Shown: positions 23,940-36,066 of the stretch, piece after piece
Position numbering within the stretch: the stretch's first letter is position 1
How the letters are laid out: each line of letters starts with the position of its first letter
Origin: Artemisia argyi
Lineage: Eukaryota > Streptophyta > Magnoliopsida > Asterales > Asteraceae
DNA length: 64,000 nucleotides
Assembly (NCBI GenBank): GCA_030686995.1
Contig: CM060708.1
Coordinates: 262,010,544 to 262,074,543, forward strand
Direction of reading: 5' to 3'
Made by a program: the position numbers and the translations under genes
The notes under the pieces: generated by a model
Told to the model about the DNA's origin: nothing
The model's database searches: none
What the model saw: only the letters and a program-made list of their open reading frames with translations

Positions 23940-24046
23940 TTTGGAAATGTCAGATGGCCGGTCCCCTTAAACATTAAGGGGACCGCCCTCGATAACAAGC
24001 CGGTTCCCTTAATCTTTAAGGGGGCCGCCTTTGAAATTTTCCAAAT
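23940..24046 (-). promoter_or_regulatory. GC-rich double inverted repeat upstream of ORF2
   Basis: Outer arms TTTGGAAA and TTTTCCAAA surround GGCCGGTCCCCTTAAA, ATTAAGGGGACCGCC, GCCGGTTCCCTTAAT and TTTAAGGGGGCCGCC. Here the blocks alternate C-rich and G-rich, so they can form two local hairpins. It lies about 1.05 kb upstream of the ORF2 start on the minus strand. Confidence 0.65.
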
Positions 24047-24266
24047 TTCGCAGAATTAGTTTCTGGAACAAAAATATTTATACGTATATAATTAGATTTA
24101 TAATATATCAAAAATACATAAACGTTTATTGGCACGATGATAAAATTCTTAACAATTTTTAATTACCGTTTCGATAATTAAAATATACCTTTGACAATTT
24201 TGGATAAAATGATCAAAGTGTTAAGTTGATGAAGGGTTTGAGGTGTGTTCGGGAATATGTGAATAA

Positions 24267-24269
<3 letters not shown>

Positions 24270-24347
<78 letters not shown>
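24270..24347. repeat. AT dinucleotide microsatellite
   Basis: A (TA)n tract of about 78 bases in the S spacer. Confidence 0.95.
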
Positions 24348-24351
<4 letters not shown>

Positions 24352-24632
24352 TATAAGTGTGAGTGAAAAATGGGTTGATGGGTGAGGTTTGAAAGATAGT
24401 AGCGGAGATACGATAACGTCGGCGAGAGGAGTTTGTTTCATCCATAGTGTTCACGTGCGAAGGCGTTCTTGCATGATAAAAGTCCACTTGACTCATATCC
24501 CTTCATCATCACGAGTCTCCTAAAAGTGGACTTAATAGAATAACGCGAGGGGGGAAGGAAAGGGTTCGATAAAGAACAATTTCCTGGAGTTCTAGAAAGT
24601 CAACTAATGACGTATCTAGGTTATGTGCAAGC

Positions 24633-24847
<215 letters not shown>

Positions 24848-25055
24848 CGAACAAGTAGAGAGAAGAAGGCAAGCTATATCTATGCAAACAATGTAATCAA
24901 CTAAAGCATATTTATCTAAGCATGGCAATGAGTTATGAAAGAATGGCATACCCGGTGGTCTTCAAAAAAAATCTTCAAAATCATCAAGATGATATATAGA
25001 CTTTGAAAAAGTCTATGTTGAGAGAAACTTCAAGATTGCCTCAAGGAATATTCGT

Positions 25056-26783
25056 CTAGCCATTCGATCCCCATTGTCTCTTTGGTCTAAAGTTGTTTGG
25101 TCCAAACATGTTTAACATTTGACTAGGATGCATGAAAGGTGGTAGTATACCCCAAGGATTGTAGCTTTGTTGGTAGTTCCACATTTGATTACTATTGTTA
25201 TTATAGTTTTGCCTATTTTGATTTCTTCTTGGTTGAGGTGTTTTAGACCTAGGATTAGGATTATTTGATTTTCTAGGTGGTGGTGTTTTAGATCTTGTCT
25301 TAGATTTAGAAGATCCTACCTCGTTTTTCAAAGACGGTTTATAAAAAGCTTTTACTTCTTCATTGTTGGCCAGAGGTATTTTTCTATCATTTATAAGTAT
25401 ATACTTAGGATTAGATTTTAGAGGTTTTTGTTCGTTAGGTTCATTTTCGAATTTGACATTTTTAATCTCACTTGTTGAAGCTTCATTTGAGTTAAATCCT
25501 AAACCGGTTTTATCTCCGGATGTTCTTTGAATACTTATTATTTTACTAAGTGAGTGACTACTATTTTCAAATTTGTTAAGTTTGCGAATTTCTTCCCTAA
25601 GTATTTCGTTTTCACCTTTAAGCACTTGACATGATTTACATTCTTCAAAAATTTCTTTACCTTTTTCAAGTTGATGTATTTTAATTTTTAGTTCAAGTAC
25701 TTCATTTTCCAATTGATTGTTTATGTATTTTAGTGATTTGTTTTTAGCCATTACTAGTTGTCCTAATTTGCATAGCCTATTATATTCATTATCTAGATCT
25801 TTTTCATCTAATGATAAACTTTCATCACTAAAATATTCGGTTTCGGAACGTACCTCATTTGATGTATTCGCCATGAGACACTTCTCTTCTTTTGTCGTTT
25901 CTTTCTCATCTTCATCACTATCACTCCAAGCGCCTCCAACAAAAGCTCTTTGATTTTGATCTCTTGTCATCATTGGACATTTTCCGATGAGATGATTTGG
26001 ATCACCACACTTGAAACATTTTCTTTCAATCTTGTTGTTCTTGTCATCCTTACTCTTTTGAAATATTTTCTTTTCATCATGCGGTTGTCTTACGAATCTT
26101 CCTCGCCTTTTGAAGAATTTCTTGAAATCTCTTACGGCCATGGCGTATTCTTCGTCATCACTTTCGGAAGATGAGCTATCTTCGATACTAGATTCCTTTC
26201 TAGCTTTCAAGGCGATTGACTTGCTTTGCTCTCGTTTTTCTTTGACCATTTCGGAATCCTTCTTAATGATAACTTCGTAAACTTTTAGATTTCCAATTAA
26301 TTCATCAAGTTGCAATGTTGACAAATTCTTCGATTCTTCAATAGCCGTCACTTTAGCTCGCCATTTTGGATGAAGAGCCCTAAGAAACTTCCTAACAAAA
26401 TTCTTACTAGAAAAATTCTCATCAAGTGCTTTTAAACTTGTGATGATAGTGTTAAATCTAGCAAAAGCATTATCAATTGATTCCTCTTCCGGAATCGTGA
26501 ATTGCTCATATTGTTGAACAAGTAGATCAATCTTATTGTCTTTGACTTGACTATTACCTTGGTGAGTTATTAGTAAAGAGTTCCAAATTTCTTTTGCGGT
26601 TTCACACATAAAGATCCTTTTGTACTCTTTACGTGGTAGCGCATTATAAATAACATGCCAAAGATCTAGATCTTTTGACTTCACATAAGTTTCGAATAGA
26701 TTTTTCCAATATAAAAATCCATCACTTTCAAATAGTGGTGGTCTTTACATAGATTGGCCTTCTAAATATTTTTCAGATTCCAT
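25056..26783 (-). pseudogene. gag: S gag polyprotein (copia/SIRE type, about 575 codons, stop at codon 13)
   Basis: The likely start is the ATG at 26783 (MESEKYLEGQ). Codon 13 is TAA (26745-26747), after which the frame is open to 25056. Residues about 40-170 form the retrotransposon gag core ([54 protein letters not shown]). An acidic [22 protein letters not shown] segment follows, then a CCHC zinc knuckle [14 protein letters not shown] near residues 256-269, a coiled-coil-like helical region and a basic Pro/Asn/Gln tail. It would form the particle shell and bind the RNA. The frame ends without entering protease. The stop near the start could be bypassed by initiation at Met33. Confidence 0.85.
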
Positions 26784-26835
26784 AGATCGTTACATGTTTT
26801 AAAATACAATATATTTTAAAGATCTTGCTAGACGT

Positions 26836-26850
26836 GGCTCCTAATATCAA
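26836..26850 (-). other. Degenerate primer-binding site of element S
   Basis: The minus strand reads TTGATATTAGGAGCC one base after the 5' LTR. It resembles the initiator-Met type TGGTATCAGAGCC with several changes. Confidence 0.5.
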
Positions 26851-26851
26851 T

Positions 26852-28089
26852 TGTGGAAACTAGAAGGGGGGTTGAATAGTTTTACGTCCTTTTAAAAGTT
26901 TATTATCAAAAATATTTTGTAGCTTATTAAAAACTTTCGATTCGATCTCAAGTGAATTCAAATGACAACCAATATAAGCAATTCTAATGTAATAATGAAA
27001 GTATTGAAATGTAATGAAGAAAATATTGAGTTAGAAAGATCAAACCACAACACGCGAATTTATAGTGGTTCGGCTACAAGGACACCTTCTTTGCCCTACT
27101 CCACTCCCCGAGTACCACACTCGAGAGTTTTCTTCACTATGTCAACAAACTCCTTATGGTGGAGAAACCTTACACACCTTGGCTTACACGAGTTAACGAC
27201 ACTAAGCTAAATGTCGAGTTCTAATCGTAGCTAGAACCAATCTCACGACTTCTTCAAGGCTTCACCCCTTCTTCACAACTTCACAACTTCTTCAAGGCTT
27301 CACACCTTCTTCACAACTTCACACCTTCTTCTATGCACAACTAATTCACAACTACTAAACTACTTTACAACACACCTAGTTTCTACAATCAACAAATTTA
27401 CACAACACTTTTACAAATATCTAACACAACTACAATATGAAACTAGCTATTCACAACACTACTACAATTAGATGGATGTAGAGAAGTGTTCTTCTTCTTG
27501 CACTTGAATGGATGAAGCTTTGGATCACTTGGAAACAAAGACTTATGAATTATATGATCAAAGGATTTTAGATCTAGAAATGGAGGTTGGATCAGAAAGC
27601 TTATAGTGCAAAAAGGTGAGGAAAATGTGTGAAATGATCCAATATTTATAGGGCCAGATTTTACTGTTCGGGAGCGTGCCGGTCCCCTTAATCATTAAGG
27701 GGGCCGCCTAGTAAAATTAAGGGGGCCGCCCTCCTGAACGTTGGAAAAGTTTTTCTGGATAAAATTTGCCCTTTTTGGTTGGAAATTTGAAATCATATCT
27801 TTGTGGTTTAATATAGCATTACCAAAAATGATTTACAAATATATATAAAATGTTTATATCATTTTATAAGATGTTATGTCTTAAGACAAAATTTCCTTTG
27901 ATTATGTAATGCATAAGATGCTTAGTTTATGCATACCTTAAGTGATATTAGATGTAGAAGTAAATATTTGTCACCAAATACTTGTTTACTTCTTAATCTT
28001 GACTTAATTTGATTTAAGTTTTGTGATTATCAAAACATATGTTTATTGAGAAATATTAATAACCTTTTTAAACATTATTTATATCAACA
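26852..28089 (-). mobile_element. S 5' LTR (1238 bp)
   Basis: It is almost identical to 18623-19889, with intact ends (TGTGG...CAACA on plus, TGTTGATAT...CCACA on minus). It lacks a duplicated 19-20 bp C-rich block and one short CTTCACA unit. The TATA box lies at 27642-27653 and the hairpin at 27678-27730. The 249-base open frame at 26962-27210 equals that in the other LTR and is not a gene. Confidence 0.9.
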
Positions 28090-28094
28090 GAACC

Positions 28095-28590
28095 TTCTTC
28101 GTAAAATGACCCCAAAATGAGGCCCCTACGAAGGTTACTGAATTTGAACTTTCTTCGTAAAATGAACCCAGAAGGAGGCCCCTACGAAGGTTATTGAATT
28201 TGAACCTTCTTCGTAAAATGAACCCAGAAGGAGGCCCCTATGAAGGTTACTAAATTTGAACCTTCTTCGTAAAACGAACTGAAATAGAAGCCCATATGAA
28301 GGCTCTTGAATTTGGGCCTTTTTCATAAAACGAACTGAAATAGAAGCCCATATGAAGGCTCTTGAATTTGGGCCTTCTTCATAAAACGAATTGAAACAGA
28401 TGCCCAATGAAGGCTCTTGAATTTGGTCCTTCTTCATAGAACGAACTGAAATAGAAGCCCATATAAAGGCTCTTGAATTAGGGCCTTCTTCATAGAACGA
28501 ACTGAAATAGAAGCCCATATGAAGGCTTTTGAATTTGGGCCTTCTTCATAAAACGAACTGAAAGAAAGGCCCCTTCTTCTCCAATTCGAA
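28095..28590 (-). repeat. X internal: 56-57-bp minisatellite, right half
   Basis: About nine further units of the array begun at 18100. The rightmost units form a subfamily (AACGAACTGAAATAGAAGCCC, then ATATGAAGGCTCTTGAATTTGGGCC) of about 57 bp. Because 57 is a multiple of three, a repeated open frame (28135-28518, minus; FYEEGPNSRAFIWASISV) is kept, which I do not regard as a gene. Confidence 0.85.
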
Positions 28591-28740
28591 TCATAACACA
28601 AGCCATAATATGAGATAAAAGTGGAGACTTTAGTGGTGTTTCCATGTGGTAACAAGGATGTAGGGAATTGCGGTTGAGATTAACCGTTATTTATGGAAAA
28701 CGGTTATTTGACTCGGTAAAACGGGACTTATTGTTGCGTG

Positions 28741-28757
28741 TCCCACGGATAGCGCCA
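28741..28757 (-). other. Primer-binding-site-like sequence of element X
   Basis: The minus strand reads TGGCGCTATCCGTGGGA starting one base after the LTR end (CAATCA). It begins with TGGCGC like many plant gypsy PBSs, but I cannot name the matching tRNA. It sets the element's direction. Confidence 0.55.
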
Positions 28758-28758
28758 C

Positions 28759-29567
28759 TGATTGTACAAATAGATGCACATACCAGGCCGTCAATGGTGA
28801 TTAACGGAATTAGGGGTGATGGTGGTGATGCCGAGTGCAAGATAACCTGAAATAAGAAATACGAAAACACTACGTTAAGTGATTGCGCAGGGGTTGGACC
28901 CTGCGAACCACCTCTGGCGTGTGAATAAGTGATCGGTATGAGAGTTTAAGTGTAAACGTAGTAAAGTAAGGTGAGAGAGATTGCATACCAGACTTGTGAC
29001 TCGTCCAAGACTATTTATAGGTGAAGAAACAGCCTTGGAGAGTGTTTTGCACGTTTTTAGGAGATCATGGGGGTGTCCCATGATTTTAGGAGATCATGGG
29101 GGCGTCCCATTATTTGTGGTAACCGCTAGGGCTTAGTGCCCCACTCTTCCTGGTTTAGCGGGAAGGCTAAGGAGAAAGAGAGGACGTGGGTAAGACCAGG
29201 TCAGGCACCTCCTAACCGTGACGGAGGGCCCCTTCGAACAGTGATGGAGGACCCCTTCGAACAGTGATGGAGGGCCCCTTCGAACAGTGATGGAGGCCCC
29301 TCCAAACAGTGATGGAGGGCCCCTGCTAACCGTGATGGAGGTCCCCTCCTAACCGCGACAGAGGTTAGACACTATGAGTGTTTTGGGTGAAGGTTGGCGA
29401 ATTCCCTTGCGGTAGCCATTATGAATGACTTTACGCCACCATTATGTATAGGACGAAGGTATATACTTCATACTTTAGGAGGGTACATCATTACCTTTTG
29501 TGCAAATGGTAAGCTAAGTACCAGAGTGACGGTAACGCTCGTTAGCAGAGCGGAGGGTACGTCATCA
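28759..29567 (-). mobile_element. X 5' LTR (809 bp)
   Basis: This is the partner of 1057-1850. The TATA-like CTATAAATAG is at 29011-29020 (minus). The GATGGAGGGCCCC minisatellite (about 29210-29370) has one or two units more than the left copy. It ends GTCATCA, followed by the TSD CCCCT at 29568-29572. Confidence 0.87.
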
Positions 29568-29572
29568 CCCCT

Positions 29573-32500
29573 CAAGTTTGATTTTTGGCAAAAATGATCC
29601 CCAGTGGTTTAATTTTGGAAAGCAAACATCAAAGGTCCTTGGGTAATTAAAGAATGGAAAATTTTGGCCCTTGTGGTGACTTTGTGAATTTGGCAGAAAA
29701 GGTCTTTCATTTTTAGGAAATTACACTTATGGTCCTTGTGATTTACCTAAACTAATAAACCCTTTTTAACCTTAACCCATTTAATTACCCAATCGAATAC
29801 CCTTTTACTAAACCCAGTTCACCCGTATATCTCCCAAGCCCACAACACCAGGCCCACTCCACTTCCAACCCAACTCCACACCCATGTTTAATTATAAAAC
29901 ACCCGGCAACCCTCCTTTTGACCACCTCCATCTTCCACCTCAGCCCCCACTAGCCTGCAAATACCAAATACCATCATCACCCTCACACCTCTGCTCCCTC
30001 TCTGCACACTCAACCCTCCCCTACACTCTAAATCACCCTAGTCCAAATAATTACACCTCTATACAAGTTATCAGAAACAATAGTTGTCAGTATGTTTTTG
30101 GCGTCAAAATCCGTTTGAACGGCCAAGATGATTTTATCCCCATCCAAGGGCTAGAATGAAATGGGAAAGCCTCAGAGACCTACTTGGGTCCTTATAAGTC
30201 AAGAAAATAAGGGAGGGAAGGCATTAGTTAGCTTATGTAGTGTAGTATAGTTGTAGTTAAATCGTCCTTAGTATAATTTCCATTTCAATTGTAATTTTTA
30301 GTTCAAGAAAGTTTTATTAAACATCTTTAATGTAATTTCATCTTTATTAAAGTTTAATTTCAAGTTTCTATTTCAAATTCAGTTTATGCCATTTCTTTAC
30401 TAAGAAATCTCAAATTTTACTTATAGTATGTTAAAAGTGGTTATTTAAGGATCCTGTGAGTTCATTTAAGTCATTAAAAAGCTTTTACAAGTTTTCTTTA
30501 ACATTCAAATCAGTTTAGCTCATAAAAACTAAAAATACAAAAAATAGCTTAAAAATAGTCAATAAATAAAAAATCAGTTTATGGAAGAGAAGAAACAAGG
30601 ACTATGGTTGATTATGGATTGATGTGGTATTAGTGCCTCAGGGGAGGTAGTAGGACAGTATTGAGTACTTTGTTTTTGTTTTGGATCACAATGCATCATT
30701 TGTAAGTTAAAACCTAAATATTTAGATTTTACTGTAGATCTATTTAGTATGGTTTATTTTCTGTTTTTAACTGCTTGTTGCTGCTTGTTATTGCTTATTA
30801 GATAGTATTATGCCCATTTCTCTCCATGGTATTGAATTTTCAACTCATTTCCATTTAACTGTCACATGTGTACCATTTTGATAAAACCTTGTTATGCTGT
30901 TGTAGTTTGTAATTTTGTGCTTCAATAAGTTTATTACATAATATTAGATCCTAGTGAATTAGTTTAATGGCTTAAATCATTGATTTGCATTGAAAATCTT
31001 ATTTTCTTGGTAATTAAGGGGTGTTTGGTTTAACTGCTATTTGAGTGCTCTTGTTGATCTCATGTCTTGTTAGATACATATCTAGTCTGCATTAGGTTAG
31101 GAAAGGACATATCAGTAATAAAAATTTAACCGATTCACTTAAAAGTCAAAAATTGCTTTGATCTCCCCTAGTTGCATAACTGTTAGGATTGTTGGACCCC
31201 AACTTCTCATATTAGGTTTAAAATTTGTTAATCTAGTTGAATATAGTTTAATGTTAGCATAATACAACACATCCAGTAATCTAGAAAGATTTAAAATTCA
31301 CTTTGGTCAACATTTGCAAAATTGAAAAAGTCAAAGTTTCTAAAAATTGCTCAAAGTTGGAGGATTTTTCATTTGCTCATATTTAGGAGTTAGGGTCTGT
31401 AATTTTGGATTTTTAATATTTGTTAGTTTGTATTTCTTAGACTATTTTTGTTATATTTTTTAGATTTTTTCTTAAGTGCTTAATTGTTGCTTTTTGTTGC
31501 CTGTTTGAACCTGTTCTGCCCTGCACCAAACCCAACCCCACACTGACCCGTTTTCAATTGACCATAACCTGCTCTATTGTTGACCAATTTCCTTGATTCT
31601 TGTTGATTTGGGAACCTAGCAGTACCAACTTGTTACATCCATAATTTGTTTGCCCACTGTAGCTTATTCATGTGCTTAATTTTGGCCTCCAAACTACCAA
31701 ATTTGGACCCTTACTGCTTGTGTATGCTGATGTGCATCAGTAGCTGATCTGAGCTTGTTGAATATTTCTTGTTCATGTTTGATTCTTATGCGTTGTTATG
31801 ATGTTGTTTGCTCGTGTTTGAGGCAGTGTTTGCCTGCTTGAACTTTTGTTCTAGCTTAATTGCTTATGTGGATAACTTTTCTAGTTCAAAATTTACTCTA
31901 AAACTTGAAACACCAAACTGTGGAGAGCATAAGCTTGCAAAAGCTTATTTTGAGCTTTACAATAAAAGTGTTTTCACAAAAATTTCTTACTTTTAGTTGT
32001 GTTAAAGTTTTGTAAAAAGAAAAAATGAAAAAAAAAATAGTTAGCAAAAAAAATTTTGTGGTTCATGGGAATCGAACCTGGGACCTGACCACTCAAACAG
32101 ACACACACAAGCACACATTTTCCAAATGCCCTAGGGACTTTTTCAGAACACTCTTGCAAGATTTAATGGTTAACATGTGTTTGTCCTTTTAAGCTTATTT
32201 ACTAGTTTAGCTTATTTTCACAGCTTTTTACTTAAGCACTTAGGCTTTTCATAATTTTCTTAGATTCCTGTTAGCATTAAGTAATTGTTATAAAAATCTC
32301 AGATTTAATTAAATGGTGTTAGTATTTATTTTGAATTAATTAGTGTTAATTAGTAATTAATTCATAATAAATAGAATTTTTATTGAAATTTCATTTTTCT
32401 TTTTTCTAAAATTTTCTTTTGTCATCTAGTTCGTAAGAAAATTAGTTGCAAGTCCGTAGGATTAGCGTAGCATAAAATCCACTTTTATTTTTGTACGTTT

Positions 32501-32805
32501 ACGTTTATTTTAAATTTAAACGTACGTTTTTAGTTTTTTTAACGTCTCTAGTTAATTTTAGTTCGCGTTATTGTTCAAATAGCTTGTCTAAACTATTTTC
32601 TTTTATATTTCCTTCATTTCTCCAATCATAACCCTTTCCTGTCAAAATTCACCCGATCACAAACCCGTTTTATATACCTTCGCACGCCTCGCTAGGACAT
32701 AACGACCCGGGGATACACTGTACTCCACGGAGATTGGGCCTGAGCTGTTTGACCATCTTGACCACGTCCGTGGTTGACTTTGGTTGACTGCTTTTGCCCC
32801 GATCA
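29573..32805 (+). mobile_element. A2 3' LTR, right fragment
   Basis: It resumes the LTR cut at 1056. GGTCCTTGGG- and GGCCCTTGTG-type periodic motifs come first, then TATA-like CTTATAAG (30191-30198), an AT-rich middle, and the CCTCGCTAGGACATAACGAC box at 32687-32712. The end CCCCGATCA is at 32805, followed by the broken G integrase at 32806. With the left piece the LTR is about 3.55 kb. GTCTC (32806-32810) should be one copy of its TSD; the other is outside the window. The open frames 29884-30159 and 31808-31996 are not supported as genes. Confidence 0.82.
32058..32096 (-). other. tRNA-like 3' half in the A2 LTR (antisense)
   Basis: The minus strand reads GGTCCCAGGTTCGATTCCCA within 39 bases and ends GAACCAC. 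It has a T-arm and B-box-like GGTTCGATTCC but no complete cloverleaf. It could be a tRNA-derived SINE remnant; compare 51685-51754. Confidence 0.4.
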
Positions 32806-32810
32806 GTCTC

Positions 32811-33440
32811 TCACCAGTCATGCATCTTAGAAAGCACTCTAGACATCTGTTCACCACCTCTGTTTGGCAATCTGTTTGAGGATTGTAAGCAGTTAACATT
32901 TGGAGTTTGATCTTCAACAACTTGAACAAATATTGCCAAAACTGACTCAAGAATACCTTATCCATGTCACTCACAATTGTTTCTGGCAGACCATGTAACT
33001 TGTAAACATTTTCCATGAAAGCCTGAGCAACTTGACTTGCTATAAAAGGATGCTTCAAAGCAATAAAGTGGGCATACTTACTCATTCTGTCCACCACAAC
33101 AAAGACTGCTGACTTTCCTTGTGAACTTGGTAGACCTTCTATGAAATCCATGGAGATGTCTCTCAAAACTCTTTGAGGTATGAGCAAAGGTTGTAATAGA
33201 CTAGGTGATGCACTTAAGTATGGCTTTTGTCTTTGGCAAGTATCACATTCTCTGACCCATTGCTTTACATGTCTTCTCATCTTCCTCCAATAGACTATCG
33301 AGCTCAAATTCTTGATCGTAACTTGGACTCTGAGAATGACCACCCACTGGATCAACATGAAAATACCCAAAAATTTGCTTTCTCAACTCCACATCATTGC
33401 CCACCACTAGCTTATCTTTCATCCTCAGTTGACCATTAGT
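32811..33440 (-). pseudogene. pol: G integrase (frameshifted, cut by A2)
   Basis: An HHCC-type zinc domain is partly legible: HVDPVGGHS in one frame and CDTCQRQKPY in the next, with a frameshift between. A TAG replaces the codon before TNGQLRMKDKL at the upstream edge. The catalytic core shows MDFIEGLP, IVSDMDKVF (usually SDRDKVF) and a TEVVNRCLE segment (usually TDGQTEVVN; here DCQTEV), so the DDE triad is visible. After about residue FLRCMTGE the sequence changes into the A2 LTR at 32805, and the trailing 45 codons of the open frame are LTR. Integrase would insert cDNA in the nucleus; this copy cannot. Confidence 0.85.
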
Positions 33441-33800
33441 CTAAGTATACTTGCTCTTATCATTACCATTTGCCTGCAACTTTTGAATCACAGTTTGCAA
33501 CTCAGTGTCCAACTTCCAACTTTCTTTAATTTTATCAAACAAATCACTAGTAATGGTAGTAGCAATGAGGCTAGACAACTCTGCTTTATTATCAATTCTG
33601 GATAAAGCATCACCTGCAGTATTATCACAACCTTTCTTGTACTCAATTTCATAATCATAGCCTAACAATTTTGGTAACCACTTCATTTGGAAAGGAGTGG
33701 TCAACCTTTGATCCAACAGGTATTTCAAACTGAAGTGGCCAGTCTTGATCTTGAAATGCCTGTCTAATAAGTACCCTTTCCATTTTCCAAGGCCATTATC
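33441..33800 (-). pseudogene. pol: G RNase H C-terminal part and connection domain
   Basis: The open frame starting within LKYLLDQRLTTPFQMKWLPKLLGYDYEIEYKKG and ending in DALSRID is typical of gypsy RNase H. It is one frame away from the RT/RNase H frame; the shift lies in an A run near 33784 (GGAAAATGG). The segment DALSRID marks the end of RNase H and the start of the tether to integrase. Confidence 0.8.
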
Positions 33801-34366
33801 ACAGCAAGAAACTCCTTCTCATAGATTGATAAAGCTTGATGTTTCTCAGACAAAGCTTTGCTTAAGTAAGCAATAGGGTGTCCTTCTTGTTGCAACACTG
33901 CACCAATACCACTACCACAAGCATCTGTTTCCACTTTTTCAACAACAAAAGCACATTTAGACTGTTTGGCAAACAAACTATGATGTCTCATTACTTGCAA
34001 CACCATTCTCACATGTTGCACATGATCTTCCATATTCTTACTATAGATCAATATGTCATCGAAGAAAACCAAAGTAAATTTCCTTAGAAAGGGCTTGAAA
34101 AGAGTATTCATCAAAGATTGGAAGGTTGATGGAGCATTAGTCAACCCAAAAGGCATTACAAGGAACTCATAGTGCCCATCATGAGTTCTAAAAGCAGTTT
34201 TCTCAATGTCACTCCCTTTCATTCTGATTTGATGATATCCTGATCTTAAGTCAAGCTTAGTAAACACCTTTGCTCCATTTAATTCATCAATCAACTCTTT
34301 TATAACATGAATAGGAAACTTATCTTTGACTGTGGACATATTGAGCTGTCTATAATCAACACACAT
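33764..34366 (-). pseudogene. pol: G reverse transcriptase fused to RNase H by an internal deletion
   Basis: RT motifs are in order: [38 protein letters not shown] and [11 protein letters not shown] with the catalytic FFDD. After KCAFVVEK the sequence jumps straight to [28 protein letters not shown], which is RNase H. In related elements roughly 70-80 residues (thumb and connection) lie between, so about 230-250 bp is missing; the join is at a short GTGGAA-like repeat. Upstream, G continues at 34367-34586 with TAG right before [10 protein letters not shown] and another stop near LLD-GVIRHSQSSFSSP. Confidence 0.88.
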
Positions 34367-34586
34367 TCTCTAACTACCATCTTTCTTTTTGACCATGACA
34401 ATAGGAGAAGAGAATGAACTTTGGCTATGCCTGATTACCCCTTAATCCAACAATTCACCCACCATTTGTTCAATTGCATCCTTTTGTGCAGGAGGATGTC
34501 TGTAGGGTCTCACATTCACTGGTGGAGTGTTTGGAATCAGCTGTATTTTATGGTCATGGGTCCTTTTTGGTGGTAGTAAAGTAGGT
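34367..34586 (-). pseudogene. pol: G pol, segment between protease and RT
   Basis: The minus strand reads PPVNVRPYRHPPAQKDAIEQ, VGELLD, then a TAA, and VIRHSQSSFSSPIVMVKKKDGS followed by TAG. This is the usual lead-in to gypsy RT. It is interrupted upstream at TAGGT by element T and resumes at 42449. Confidence 0.8.
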
Positions 34587-35894
34587 TGATGAGGCGAAAA
34601 ATGAACCACTTTTAGGGGGTCATTTAAGCCTGGAATTGAATTTATTTGATCAAATATTACCCTAAATCGTTCCTTTTGAGAACAGTACCTGACGGCGTCA
34701 AGAGGAAGATCCTGACGGCGTCAGGAGTAAAAGTGGTGACGACCCAGCGCAAACCTGACGGCGTCACAACAAGCGCGTCAAGAGTATTTTCTGTGACGGC
34801 TTGCATAAGGTGTACACATGACGGCGTCAGACCCAGATCTAGGCAGTCCGAGGAACTATTTGGCGGCGAGATGACGGCGTCAGCCCTTTGTTCTTGACGT
34901 CGTCACCTTCTAAACTCTATATATAGTTTTCTATTTTTCATTCATTAGAGAGGAACTTGTGTGGAGATAATTAGGGCCGAACTTTGTAGACCCTAACTCA
35001 TATTTTATAGTACTTTCAAGGGTTTTCAACCCTTGAATCCTTTCATGTGCTATTAAGATAAGTCTTCTCTTTAATTCAATCAATATGTCTATGTGTTGGT
35101 TGATTATATCTTTTACTTGTCTTGATTTCAACATGCTAGGCTAGATTTATCTTGTGTTTGCTTAGATCTAATGAAACCTAGATGTTAATTATGTGTTGAT
35201 TACTTGTTTATGGTTGTATTGGATGAATGATTTCAATGTTAGGCTTAAGAAAACTGGCAGATCTCCATTGTGTAACATGCTTGAACGTCTTAGGAAACAT
35301 GAACCGATGTGTACTAGGTTTTATTGGTTGTATTTAATGCATGAGTAAATTCTAATGATCCCATGTTAGGAGCTTCTTAGCCGGCTCGACATAGGAGTGA
35401 AGTAGGCACTCATAGGATTGGGGAAGTAAGTACGACACCCCATGAATGGTATTAAGGAATACAATCCGTCATCCACGCAACTATAACAAGTAATTAACGT
35501 GTAAAAGATATCTAGGGAGTAGTGAAATCTAAGTAAACACATTTCTCCCATATATTGCTCACAACCTTAGTTTTATTTTCATTTCTAGTATTTTATTTTG
35601 ATTGCATCTTAGTATTGGGTTAGTTGACTAGCAACTAATTCCGCCCAACTCCTTCAAAACCGAGATTTTTACTTGCTTTCTAAAAATATAAAAAATACAA
35701 TAAGAATCATCCCTCGTCTCTAGACCTAGTCTTTAGGTTTTCTAATCCTAACGACACTATTCCTAGCTGAACGATCAATCCCCCGGTACTTGTCATTATA
35801 TTATACTACATCGATAAGGTACACTGCCTGGTGGGGGTTGTAAGCTTCTCGAGATCCCTTGAGAGGTAAAGCCTGGTGCAATCCCTACGCATCA
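34587..35894 (+). mobile_element. T 5' LTR (1308 bp)
   Basis: It runs from TGATGAGGCG to CTACGCATCA. Near its start it has six TGAC-GTCA near-palindromes (34690-34905) followed by a TATA box TCTATATATAG at 34916-34926. It differs from the 3' LTR at both ends of this array: about 120 bp present in the 3' copy is missing, and extra palindrome units are present. The rest is nearly identical. Confidence 0.9.
34690..34905 (+). promoter_or_regulatory. Array of TGACGGCGTCA near-palindromes upstream of the T TATA box
   Basis: Copies are at 34690, 34713, 34756, 34819 and 34872, plus TGACGTCGTCA at 34895, with half sites TGACGACC, GCGTCA and TGACGGCTT between them. TGACG/CGTCA is the core bound by plant TGA-type bZIP factors, so enhancer function is a reasonable inference. 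The 3' LTR keeps one exact copy and three altered ones. Confidence 0.65.
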
Positions 35895-35900
35895 TGTTTT

Positions 35901-35919
35901 TGGCGCCGCAGCCTGGGGA
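35901..35919 (+). other. Primer-binding site of element T
   Basis: TGGCGCCGCAGCCTGGGGA follows the LTR after six bases. It has the tRNA-Asp form used by Athila/Tat elements, with some mismatches. Confidence 0.75.
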
Positions 35920-36066
35920 ATAGTTATCGTCTAGGTTAGAATCTATTTTTATTAGGTCTACTTGCTAGATTCCTTTCTAGTAATATTTTATTTTTATTTT
36001 TTAGGTTCTCTTTAGTCTATCTTATTTCTTCGTATTTTTGTTTGTAACTCTTCACCACCCGACATC

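Noticed and set aside
28135..28518. Repeated open frame FYEEGPNSRAFIWASISV
   Set aside because: By-product of the 57-bp minisatellite; nearby units of 56 bp break the frame.
29884..30159. Proline-rich 91-codon frame in the A2 LTR
   Set aside because: Lies within LTR U3 sequence just upstream of the TATA-like site; composition reflects C-rich leader-like DNA.
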